Source: Oscillospiraceae bacterium (GTDB lineage: Bacteria; Bacillota; Clostridia; Oscillospirales; Oscillospiraceae). From it: a stretch of 6,450 nt of DNA. The stretch is taken from assembly GCA_029065305.1 (NCBI GenBank), contig JAIEIQ010000157.1:1-6450 (forward strand). The letters run 5' to 3'. Position numbers and translations under genes: made by a program. How positions within the stretch are numbered: position 1 is the first letter of the stretch; each line of letters opens with the position of its first letter. Positions 1 through 5,288 of the stretch are shown here, one piece after another. The notes below the pieces were generated by a model that worked only from the letters and a program-made list of their open reading frames with translations, did not search any database and was not told the origin of the DNA.

Positions 1-713
1 TCCCCGCCCTTACCGCCGCTCCCTTTTGCCCCCAGCCCGGCGACCAGGGACTTCTCCGGGTGAGCCCGGATCCTCCCGGCGTAGGCCATCACATACCAGA
101 TGGCCAGCGCGTCAAACACCACCAGCATCACGAGCCGGATCATCATCCCATCCCCCAGGGACACCCCGGCAAACCCGGAGGCAATCCCGGTGGCGAAGGG
201 GTTGACGGTGCTGGCCAGCACCCCGGCCCCGCTGCCCAGCAGCACCACGCCGATCCCCACCAGGGCATCGTACCCGGCGGCAATAAACACGGGGATCAGC
301 AGGGGGTAGAAGGCCATGGTCTCCTCCCACATGCCGAAGGAGGTGCCCCCCAGGCTGAACATGACCATCAGCACCGGAATCAGCAGAATCTCCTTCCCGC
401 CCAGCAGCCGCGTCACGTTCCCCACTCCGGCGTCGATGGCCCCAGTCCTCATCACGACGCCCAGAAACCCGCCCACCATCAGAATAAAGAGGGCCACATC
501 CACCGCGTCATAGAACCCCTGGAACGAGGCCAGCACCACATCCCCGGCCCCCTGGGGCGACTGCTCCACGGCGTGGTAGGTCCCCGCCACCGGGGCCTCC
601 TCCTCCCCGGAGCGCTCGTAGCGCCCGGCGGGGATCACCCAGGTGGCCGCCGCCGTGAGAATCAGCAGGCAGAAGAGAATGGTATAGGCCGTCGGCATCC
701 GCATATTTTTCAT
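1..713 (-). CDS. YfcC family membrane carrier (DcuC/C4-dicarboxylate anaerobic carrier superfamily), N-terminal 237 residues, truncated by the window edge
   Basis: This is an integral membrane transporter of the YfcC family (Pfam DcuC-like carriers). Members have been proposed to move amino acids, peptides or organic anions, and the substrate here is unknown. Translation from 713 stays open to base 1. Hydrophobic segments lie near residues 9-27, 73-90, 109-123, 133-146, 150-168 and 192-212. Family-like signatures are WVIPAGRYER (25-34), GTYHAVEQSPQG (44-55), FILMVGGFLGVVMRTGAIDAG (within 76-96), the conserved loop FSLGGTSFGMWEETMAFYPL (119-138) and ASTVNPFATGIASGFAG (167-183). Family members are usually about 450-510 residues, so roughly half is visible. 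The start is supported by GGGAGGG at 721-727, 7 nt upstream. An ATG at 718-720 is in another frame. The gene lies 102 nt after ade with no promoter seen, so co-transcription is likely. NhaC-type antiporters are a less likely alternative. Confidence 0.85.
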   Translation of the reverse strand, partial: MKNMRMPTAYTILFCLLILTAAATWVIPAGRYERSGEEEAPVAGTYHAVEQSPQGAGDVVLASFQGFYDAVDVALFILMVGGFLGVVMRTGAIDAGVGNVTRLLGGKEILLIPVLMVMFSLGGTSFGMWEETMAFYPLLIPVFIAAGYDALVGIGVVLLGSGAGVLASTVNPFATGIASGFAGVSLGDGMMIRLVMLVVFDALAIWYVMAYAGRIRAHPEKSLVAGLGAKGSGGKGG

Positions 714-815
714 CGCGCATCCCTCCCAACACTTCCGGCCTAGTTTGCGCGGAAAGGGGCAGGATATGCGCCCGCAAATTTTTCTAAATCATGGGAGCGC
801 TGTCAGCCCAGGCTC

Positions 816-2612
816 TCACCTCTCCCGCCGGGCGTCCTCCTCCGCCAGCAGGGGCACCAGCTCCTTGCGCAGCACGTCCACCATGCCCAGATCGGACATC
901 TTCAGATCCGGCACCACAGGCAGCGCCAGGGTCACAATCCGCAGCAGCGGGTTCTCCAGCGCCGTCAGGCCCAGGCGGCGCTCCGCCTCCTTCATCCTCT
1001 GGCTGCAAACCGCCAGCTCCTCCGCCGGCAGAAGGGACATGAGCCCCGCCAGCGGCAGCTCCAGGGTATAGAGCACCTCCCCATTCTCCACCGCGCACAT
1101 GCCGCCGCCGCACCGGATGAGCTCTCTAGCGGCCAACAGCGCATTTTCCGGCCTGCCGTAGACGATGGTGAGATTGTGGCTGTCGTGGGAGACTGTGGAG
1201 GCCAGGGCCCCGCTCCGGAGGCCGAAGCCCCGCACCACGCCCAGGCCGATGGTGTCCCTCCCCGGATAGCGGTTGACCACCGCCACATATCGCAGGTCCG
1301 GGTCCTCCAGAAGAATTCGTCCTCCCCGCACCGCGGCCTCCGCCCTGCCCCGGACCGTCACCGGCACAACCGGGTCCGGGTACTCCAGCAGGTTGACAGC
1401 GGCCCTCCCGTCCGGCAGAGAGACCCGCAGCGTGAAGTCCTCCTCGGACAGCTCCCGGACACAGACGGAATTCCGCTTCTCCAGAGGGAAGGACCTGTCC
1501 GGAATCTCCGCCGTCAGCTTCCCGTCCTTCGCCGCCAGCTTTCCGGCGAAAAAGACATGGCTGGGACGCAGCTCCCGCAGGTCGTCCACCAGCAGGAAGT
1601 CCGCCGCGAAGCCGGGGGCCACCGCCCCCAGGTTGTCAATATGGGCCTCTCTGGCGGCGTTGAAGGTGGCGCTCTTGATAGCGGCCACCGGGTCCATGCC
1701 GCAGGCGATGGCGTTGCGGACAACGTCGTTGACATGGCCGTGCTCCAGAATTTCGTCCGCCTCCCGGTCGTCCGTGCAGAAGCAGAGCTGGTCAAAGAAC
1801 CGGACATCCTTGACGCCGCTCCAGATGCTCTCCACATTTTTGAGAATCGAGGAGTCTCTGGCGTCCACGGAGATCCCGGAGCGGAGCTTCTCCAGGGCCT
1901 CCTCCCCGCTGGAGGACTCGTGGCAGGTGCTGGGACCGCCGCAGCGGTAGGCGGACAGGACCCGTCCAGTCTGTCCGGGGGCGTGGCCCTGGAGATAGAG
2001 CCCCCGGCTCTCCGCAGCCGCGATGATGTCCAGCATCCGCTGGTCCCCCTGGGCCACGCCCAGGAAATCCATAACCTCCGCCAGACCGGCCGTCCGGTCC
2101 AGGCCGCTCAGCTCCAGAATCTCCGGCGCCAGGAAGGCAGCCCCGGCGTTTTCCATCCCCGGCACCGCCGGGACGCAGCTGGGGATGTCCAGCAGCTGCC
2201 GCATGGGAAGGTCCTGGGAGGCATCGTGCATGTACCGGACGCCCTCCACGCCCCAGACGTTGGCAATCTCGTGGGGGTCGGTGATGACTGTGGTGGTGCC
2301 CTTGGGGAGAACGGCCTTCGCGAAATTCCGGGGCGTCATCATGGAGCTCTCGATGTGGACGTGGGCGTCAATGAAGCCCGGAATCAGGTAGGCCCCTCCG
2401 GCGTCGATGACCTCCTCCGCCTTCTCCAGGTCCGCCTCCAGGTTCCGGTACTCCACATGGGCGATCATGCCGGAGTCCACGAACACATTGGCCGGGTAGA
2501 TTTCGCCGGTGAGGACGTTCACCAGCCTCGCGTTTTTCACCAGCAGGTCACAGCGGACCTCCCCCAAAGCCGCCCGCAGCAGATGTTTCCTGTCTCTCGG
2601 TTGCAGTTTCAT
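816..2612 (-). CDS. ade: Adenine deaminase (EC 3.5.4.2), complete, 598 residues
   Basis: A cytoplasmic metal-dependent hydrolase that converts adenine and water to hypoxanthine and ammonia in purine salvage. It belongs to the amidohydrolase superfamily Ade family, and its length of 598 is normal for clostridial/Bacillus Ade. Visible landmarks in order: an N-terminal beta-sandwich start (DLLVKNARLVNVLTGEIYPA, 22-41); metal-binding IPGFIDAHVHIESSMM with H84, H86 and E88 (77-92); TDPHEIANVWG (111-121); LQGHAPG with H210 (207-213); CHES (230-233); CTDD with D281/D282 (279-282); HGHVNDVVRNAI (291-302); a sandwich return (FAADFLLVDDL, 335-345); and the C-terminal Ade domain motif TVSHDSHN with H476/H479 (473-480). 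All expected motifs are present with no frameshift. The ATG at 2610-2612 has a strong AAGGAGG at 2620-2626, 8 nt away. A carrier gene follows directly downstream in the same orientation. Confidence 0.97.
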   Translation of the reverse strand: MKLQPRDRKHLLRAALGEVRCDLLVKNARLVNVLTGEIYPANVFVDSGMIAHVEYRNLEADLEKAEEVIDAGGAYLIPGFIDAHVHIESSMMTPRNFAKAVLPKGTTTVITDPHEIANVWGVEGVRYMHDASQDLPMRQLLDIPSCVPAVPGMENAGAAFLAPEILELSGLDRTAGLAEVMDFLGVAQGDQRMLDIIAAAESRGLYLQGHAPGQTGRVLSAYRCGGPSTCHESSSGEEALEKLRSGISVDARDSSILKNVESIWSGVKDVRFFDQLCFCTDDREADEILEHGHVNDVVRNAIACGMDPVAAIKSATFNAAREAHIDNLGAVAPGFAADFLLVDDLRELRPSHVFFAGKLAAKDGKLTAEIPDRSFPLEKRNSVCVRELSEEDFTLRVSLPDGRAAVNLLEYPDPVVPVTVRGRAEAAVRGGRILLEDPDLRYVAVVNRYPGRDTIGLGVVRGFGLRSGALASTVSHDSHNLTIVYGRPENALLAARELIRCGGGMCAVENGEVLYTLELPLAGLMSLLPAEELAVCSQRMKEAERRLGLTALENPLLRIVTLALPVVPDLKMSDLGMVDVLRKELVPLLAEEDARRER

Positions 2613-2652
2613 TCGCGCGCCTCCTTGTCATTTTGACCTTGTCTTGGATTGG

Positions 2653-2667
2653 ACTGCTGGCAGCAGT
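2653..2667. promoter_or_regulatory. 15-bp palindrome overlapping the ade -10 region, possible operator
   Basis: ACTGCTG-G-CAGCAGT is a perfect inverted repeat with 7-bp arms and a 1-bp centre. It overlaps the last three bases of the proposed -10 and covers the expected transcription start. A repressor bound here would block RNA polymerase. The palindrome is seen directly; a regulatory role is inference, and I cannot name the regulator. Confidence 0.4.
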
Positions 2668-2673
2668 ATATCA
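2665..2673 (-). promoter_or_regulatory. ade: Candidate ade promoter, extended -10 element (TGATATACT)
   Basis: On the minus strand the sequence reads TGA followed by TATACT: a TGN extension plus a 5/6 match to TATAAT. It sits about 50 nt upstream of the ade ATG and leaves a leader of roughly 45 nt. No good -35 lies 16-18 nt upstream, which is tolerable for an extended -10 promoter. A perfect TTGACA occurs at 2704-2709, but it is 33 nt from this -10. At 17 nt it faces only TAACAG (3/6), so it may be a second, weak promoter or chance. Confidence 0.5.
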
Positions 2674-2808
2674 TGTTTTTCTGTTAAATGCCAGCCTCCC
2701 GGTTGTCAAAAATGATATCGAAGGGCGGGACTAAAAGCTGTTTCCGAGGGAAATTGCGGCTTTTGCGTCCGGCGGGGCCATGGTGAGAGCTCCGGTTGCC
2801 CCAGCATG

Positions 2809-2846
2809 AAAAAAGCCTGAGACGGTAACCGTCCCAGGTTCTTTTT
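2809..2846. terminator. Bidirectional Rho-independent terminator
   Basis: The stem at 2816-2838 pairs CCTG-A-GACGG with CCGTC-C-CAGG around a TAA loop: nine base pairs with one A/C mismatch. On the minus strand the hairpin is followed by a run of six T (complement of 2809-2814). On the plus strand it is followed by TTCTTTTT (2839-2846). For minus-strand transcription it would end messages from the recombinase, whose stop codon is about 120 nt upstream, and insulate ade. The hairpin starts 7 nt after an in-frame stop codon of a possible gene remnant, so it may originally have served that gene. Confidence 0.8.
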
Positions 2847-2965
2847 CAGCGGCCATAGACCGCCGCGCGATAGGAAAGCGAGAACACGTTCTTTGTTATC
2901 AGAACCTCAAAGTTCGCCGCTTGTGATTTTGGTGGGCGGGAATCAACGGTATACGAACACCTCAC
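2846..2965 (-). pseudogene. Possible 3' remnant of a chromosomal gene interrupted at the element junction
   Basis: A minus-strand reading frame stays open from inside the 3' end of the recombinase gene to a TGA at 2846-2848. Its last residues are TKNVFSLSYRAAVYGR. The stop lies 7 nt before a strong hairpin terminator, as expected for the natural 3' end of a gene, and the last 12 codons are GC-rich like ade. No start codon with a ribosome binding site is visible, and the upstream part runs into the recombinase in another frame. I do not recognise the peptide. It could be the tail of a gene split by insertion, or a chance open frame of 39 sense codons. Confidence 0.3.
2881..2915. other. AGAAC/GTTCT inverted-repeat cluster downstream of the recombinase, candidate attachment-site half
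   Basis: Within 35 bp the plus strand carries AGAAC (2881-2885), GTTCT (2888-2892), AGAAC (2901-2905) and GTTC (2912-2915). These give the palindromes AGAAC-ac-GTTCT, GTTCT-8-AGAAC and GAAC-6-GTTC. Large serine recombinases act at att sites of about 40-50 bp with imperfect inverted repeats around a 2-bp core, and the recombinase gene commonly ends next to one. The site lies 47-80 bp from the recombinase stop codon and at the composition change. The second att copy is not in the window, so this remains inference. Confidence 0.3.
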
Positions 2966-4590
2966 GGAAAAAAATCAAGGTTTTCCTCCCCATCGTCGTC
3001 GTTAAGCGGCATCTCAAGCGCACAGGAGGGGACAACACTCTCGGGCCGTGGACTATTCATCATGTCAAGGATTTTCTTCCGGTTGTCGATAAGCCGTACT
3101 GTTTCCTCGAAGGGCAGCTCGCGCCGGTCATCCGTGTAATAGAACGTCAAGACCATCTTATCGGGATAGACATATATCTTGTCGATGAAGAACTCCAACA
3201 GCCTGCGGCGCGTGTCCGGGTTGTTGATGTCCCCGACAAGACTGCTCAGAAACTTTACAATGGTATTCAGCGTCAAGTCGCACTTCTTCCGGTTCTGCTC
3301 CGCCAGCAGAGCGTCATTGAGCATACTTTTCTGATTCTCCAGCACATTCATCCGCTCCGCCGTCGTGCTATTGAAAATCCCGGCCTCAATCGCCTTGACA
3401 AGGTTGTTCAGCTTGCCCTCAACGTCTTTCAGTTGTGCCCGAATGGACGCTTCATAGGCCCCGTTGTCATCGTTCTGGGCCTGGTGGTACGCATAGCATT
3501 TTTCAGCAATCATAATACGGAGGGCTGGATCATTGATCAAATCGTCCAGGATATAGAGGACAATTTTCTCCATGAGCTCCTTCCGCTGGTATTTCAGCGT
3601 ACAGGTGTGCTTTCGATAGTTGATGCAGGAGTAGTAATAATACAGGCTGCCGCTTCTGCTGGTGCCGCTTACGCCTTGCATGGTCCCGCCGCAAAGTCCG
3701 CAGCAGATTTTTCCCGTCAGCCAATAATCCTCAATCTCGATTTCCGGGTGCAGCTTCTTGATGGCGCCCTTGCCGCCCCTCTTGTTGGCTTCCAGCTTCG
3801 CTTGGGCTTTCTGGAAAGTCTCATCGTCAATGAGGCGCGGCATCCCGTCGGGTATGAGGGTTTTGCCGAACTTATACTCGCCGATATATGCCCGATTCAC
3901 CAGGATGTTACGTAAGGAGTTGACCGTAAACCTGTTTCCCCTGACCGTTTTCTGGCCCGCATTGTTCAGGCTGTCGCAGATTTTCTGCATGGGAACGCCC
4001 TCGGTGTATTCCTTGAAAATACGGCGCACCGTGGGGGCAGTCGCTTGATCAACCTCGTATTTGTGATCCACCTCGCCCACGTAGCCCAGCATTTTTACCC
4101 CATTATAAAAGGCGTTCTCAGCGTTATAGGTCATGCCGCGCACGACATTTTTCCGGTGCGACACGATGAAGGACGCAGCCATGGCTTCATAGATGGATTC
4201 CATCAGAATCTGCGTCGCTTCATCGTCATCCGGGATGGATTCGGCAACATAAACGATTTTCACCCCGCACTCCCGCAGACGTTTCTTAGCCATGACGGCG
4301 TCAATCCGATCTCGGGAAAGCCGGTCTGTCTTCCAGAGGATCAAATAGGCCGGACGCAGCTTCTCGACCTCATAGAGCATCAGCTGAAATGCCGGCCGGT
4401 CATCCCTGGTGCCGCTGTATGCGGGGTCATCATATTCTTTGATGATGTGGTAGCCGTGATGCTCGGCATACTCGTGTGCTGCGTCTTTTTGCTGGACGAT
4501 GCTCACATCTCGCTGCGCGTCGGAGCTGTAGCGGTAGTAGCATATCGCGTTACTGCCGGGGTTCTGGACAAATCTTGTGACGGCTCCCAT
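2962..4590 (-). CDS. Large serine recombinase / site-specific integrase (resolvase-recombinase-zinc ribbon), 542 residues
   Basis: It catalyses site-specific DNA strand exchange through a 5'-phosphoserine intermediate, integrating or excising the element. The N-terminal resolvase catalytic domain spans about residues 14-155: YYRYSSDAQ holds the probable nucleophile S22 (with R20), and KTDRLSRD (87-94) is the conserved arginine motif. YDDPAYSGTRDDRPAF (53-68) and GVKIVYVAE (109-117) are typical of the family. The recombinase domain follows (about 160-280, including VRRIFKEYTEGVPMQKI). A zinc ribbon has C297/C300 (CGLCGG) and C322/C330 (SCINYRKHTC). A coiled-coil-like stretch spans about 378-432, and the C-terminus is acidic. 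Length and domain order match TnpX/TndX-type enzymes, and no catalytic residue is missing. The ATG at 4588-4590 has GAGGTG just upstream. It lies 31 nt after the 136-residue gene, so the two probably form one transcript. Confidence 0.95.
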   Translation of the reverse strand: MGAVTRFVQNPGSNAICYYRYSSDAQRDVSIVQQKDAAHEYAEHHGYHIIKEYDDPAYSGTRDDRPAFQLMLYEVEKLRPAYLILWKTDRLSRDRIDAVMAKKRLRECGVKIVYVAESIPDDDEATQILMESIYEAMAASFIVSHRKNVVRGMTYNAENAFYNGVKMLGYVGEVDHKYEVDQATAPTVRRIFKEYTEGVPMQKICDSLNNAGQKTVRGNRFTVNSLRNILVNRAYIGEYKFGKTLIPDGMPRLIDDETFQKAQAKLEANKRGGKGAIKKLHPEIEIEDYWLTGKICCGLCGGTMQGVSGTSRSGSLYYYYSCINYRKHTCTLKYQRKELMEKIVLYILDDLINDPALRIMIAEKCYAYHQAQNDDNGAYEASIRAQLKDVEGKLNNLVKAIEAGIFNSTTAERMNVLENQKSMLNDALLAEQNRKKCDLTLNTIVKFLSSLVGDINNPDTRRRLLEFFIDKIYVYPDKMVLTFYYTDDRRELPFEETVRLIDNRKKILDMMNSPRPESVVPSCALEMPLNDDDGEENLDFFP

Positions 4591-4615
4591 GGTGTCACCT
4601 CTTTCCTACGTAATA

Positions 4616-4654
4616 CTTCCTTTACTGTCTGCGTCCGGTCTTTTGACCGGGCGC
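4616..4654 (-). repeat. Hairpin module copy 1 (end of the 136-residue gene / recombinase leader)
   Basis: A near-perfect hairpin at 4631-4654 has a 10-bp stem (GCGtCCGGTC / GACCGGgCGC, one G-T pair) and a TTTT loop. On the minus strand it lies within the last codons of the 136-residue gene, and its stop codon follows inside TAAAGGAAG. The hairpin ends 40 nt before the recombinase start. The module recurs at 5181-5218 with 12/15 identity in the flank and 15/16 in the outer stem. On the plus strand a T-rich stretch (4655-4664) follows, so it resembles a terminator for antisense transcription. For the sense transcript it may act as a stabiliser or spacer in the message. Confidence 0.65.
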
Positions 4655-5032
4655 TTCTGTTTTTGTGGTGAACGTCACATCACACAGACCGTCCCAATAA
4701 ACCGTGGGGTGCTCGATATCCAGGTACACGACCACGTTCCGCCCGTCCAACAGGATGCGGACGCCGTCCGCGTCAACGGTGATTTCCCCTATTTCATCGT
4801 CGATGTGGATGCTGTCGGATTCGTAGCTGCCACCTGGGGTCGTGATGGCTACACGGGCGGCGCTGTGGGGGTCCTGCCATGCGTAGGGCAGAAGGTTCTC
4901 CCTCGGGGCGGGCCCGCTGTCCATACGGGGCCGGAGAGGGGGCTCGACGGGCCGGAAGGCATCCATGGTCAGGTCGATGGGCTCGCTGGCCGTACTGGCC
5001 TCCGAAGGAAAGATGCGGTTGGTGCTCTCCAT
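4622..5032 (-). CDS. Uncharacterised 136-residue protein encoded directly upstream of the recombinase
   Basis: I do not recognise this family. The start is well supported by GAGGAGG at 5041-5047, 8 nt before the ATG at 5030-5032. Residues 1-75 are rich in P, S, E and R and look disordered (for example FRPVEPPLRPRMDSGPAPRE, 26-45). Residues about 76-125 are dense in alternating hydrophobic residues and aspartate (IHIDDEIGEITVDADGVRI, then VVVYLDIEHPTVYWDGLCDV), suggesting a small all-beta domain. The C-terminus is basic (QKTGRRQ). There is no signal peptide, membrane segment or clear DNA-binding motif. It ends 31 nt before the recombinase and probably shares its promoter. That placement allows a role in recombination (accessory or directionality factor) or in regulation, but nothing in the sequence proves one. 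Confidence 0.75.
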   Translation of the reverse strand: MESTNRIFPSEASTASEPIDLTMDAFRPVEPPLRPRMDSGPAPRENLLPYAWQDPHSAARVAITTPGGSYESDSIHIDDEIGEITVDADGVRILLDGRNVVVYLDIEHPTVYWDGLCDVTFTTKTEAPGQKTGRRQ

Positions 5033-5076
5033 AGCGATGTCCTCCTCGTAGTACGGTGCTGCTCCGCCTATTGTTA

Positions 5077-5105
5077 GATATACCGATCTATAATAGATCT
5101 ATAAA
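5077..5105 (-). promoter_or_regulatory. Candidate promoter for the 136-residue gene and recombinase
   Basis: On the minus strand, TTTATA (-35, 5100-5105, 4/6 match) and TATATC (-10, 5077-5082, 4/6 match) are separated by exactly 17 bp. The predicted start of transcription is near 5070, giving a leader of about 38 nt before the ATG at 5032. The spacer is almost wholly a palindrome (see the next feature). Both hexamers are imperfect, which fits a controlled or low-level promoter. An alternative TATAAT at 5163-5168 lacks a good -35. Confidence 0.5.
5085..5099. promoter_or_regulatory. 15-bp perfect palindrome within the promoter spacer, probable operator
   Basis: GATCTAT-A-ATAGATC has two perfect 7-bp arms and a single central base. 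It fills 15 of the 17 spacer bases between the proposed -35 and -10. A homodimeric repressor bound here would exclude RNA polymerase. The XRE protein encoded upstream is the obvious candidate ligand, but a binding link is inference. The repeat of TATAGATC extends slightly into the -35 (ATAGATCTAT at 5094-5103 is also palindromic). Confidence 0.5.
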
Positions 5106-5180
5106 TAACGTGCGGCGGAAGGTCGTTTTTCATGTAAAACCGCGTGTGCAATACTTCGCTACATTATAATACAGCTTCAT

Positions 5181-5218
5181 CTTCCTTTATAGACTGCGCC
5201 CGGTTTTGAGCCGGGCGC
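5181..5218 (-). repeat. Hairpin module copy 2 (between the XRE gene and the 136-residue gene)
   Basis: This stem at 5196-5218 pairs GCGCCCGG with CCGGGCGC, plus a G-T and a T-A pair, around a 3-nt loop. It is followed on the minus strand by AGTCTATAAAGGAAG, closely resembling copy 1 (AGACAGTAAAGGAAG). It lies about 70 nt beyond the XRE stop codon. No T-run follows on the minus strand, so it is not a standard terminator for the XRE gene. On the plus strand only ATTTTGCTT follows. The matching sequence, structure and relative position suggest a duplicated regulatory or gene-end module. Confidence 0.6.
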
Positions 5219-5288
5219 ATTTTGCTTCAAAGAGAAGGTCAAAGGATTCCAGCAAAAAGCGCCCTTTATATAACAAAAAATTTTGCGG

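Larger units (their letters stand above)
2613..2961. other. 349-bp intergenic region between the recombinase and ade
   Basis: No complete gene was found on either strand. From left to right it holds the ade ribosome binding site (2620-2626), the ade operator-like palindrome and extended -10 (2653-2673), an isolated TTGACA (2704-2709), about 95 bp with nothing recognisable, and a bidirectional hairpin terminator (2809-2846). Beyond the terminator come the possible 3' end of a broken gene (stop codon at 2846-2848) and an AGAAC/GTTCT inverted-repeat cluster (2881-2915). The GC-rich chromosomal character fades toward the recombinase side. Confidence 0.6.

Noticed and set aside
60..743. 227-codon plus-strand frame
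   Set aside because: His/Pro/Gln-rich antisense shadow of the YfcC-type carrier, whose frame is open to the window edge and shows family motifs.
744..783. TTTGCG...CGCAAA hairpin followed by five T on the plus strand in the ade-carrier gap
   Set aside because: Only a 6-bp stem with a 23-nt loop, and no plus-strand gene to terminate. On the minus strand it has no T-run after it, so it does not separate ade from the carrier gene.
1176..2636. 486-codon open frame on the plus strand
   Set aside because: It lies antisense to ade across its length. The ade product has all family motifs and a strong ribosome binding site; this frame encodes a His/Pro/Gly-rich shadow typical of high-GC antisense reading.
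2847..2960. Possible tRNA gene as integration target
   Set aside because: No T-loop GTTCRANNC with a matching acceptor stem was found on either strand.
2893..3915. 340-codon open frame on the plus strand
   Set aside because: Antisense to the serine recombinase zinc-ribbon and C-terminal regions. The minus-strand product is a complete recognisable enzyme.
4577..5077. 166-codon plus-strand frame opposite the 136-residue gene
   Set aside because: The minus-strand frame has GAGGAGG 8 nt from its ATG and sits in line with the recombinase; the plus-strand frame has no comparable signal and no plausible neighbours.
5163..5168. Perfect TATAAT on the minus strand upstream of the 136-residue gene
   Set aside because: No reasonable -35 at 16-18 nt (TATAAA at 17 nt, 3/6). 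The promoter at 5077-5105 has better balanced elements and a standard leader length, though this one is not excluded.
5130..5180. 16-codon leader-peptide-like frame (MKLYYNVAKYCTRGFT) after hairpin copy 2
   Set aside because: The AAGGA-like site is only about 2 nt from the ATG, too close for good initiation, and the length is within chance.
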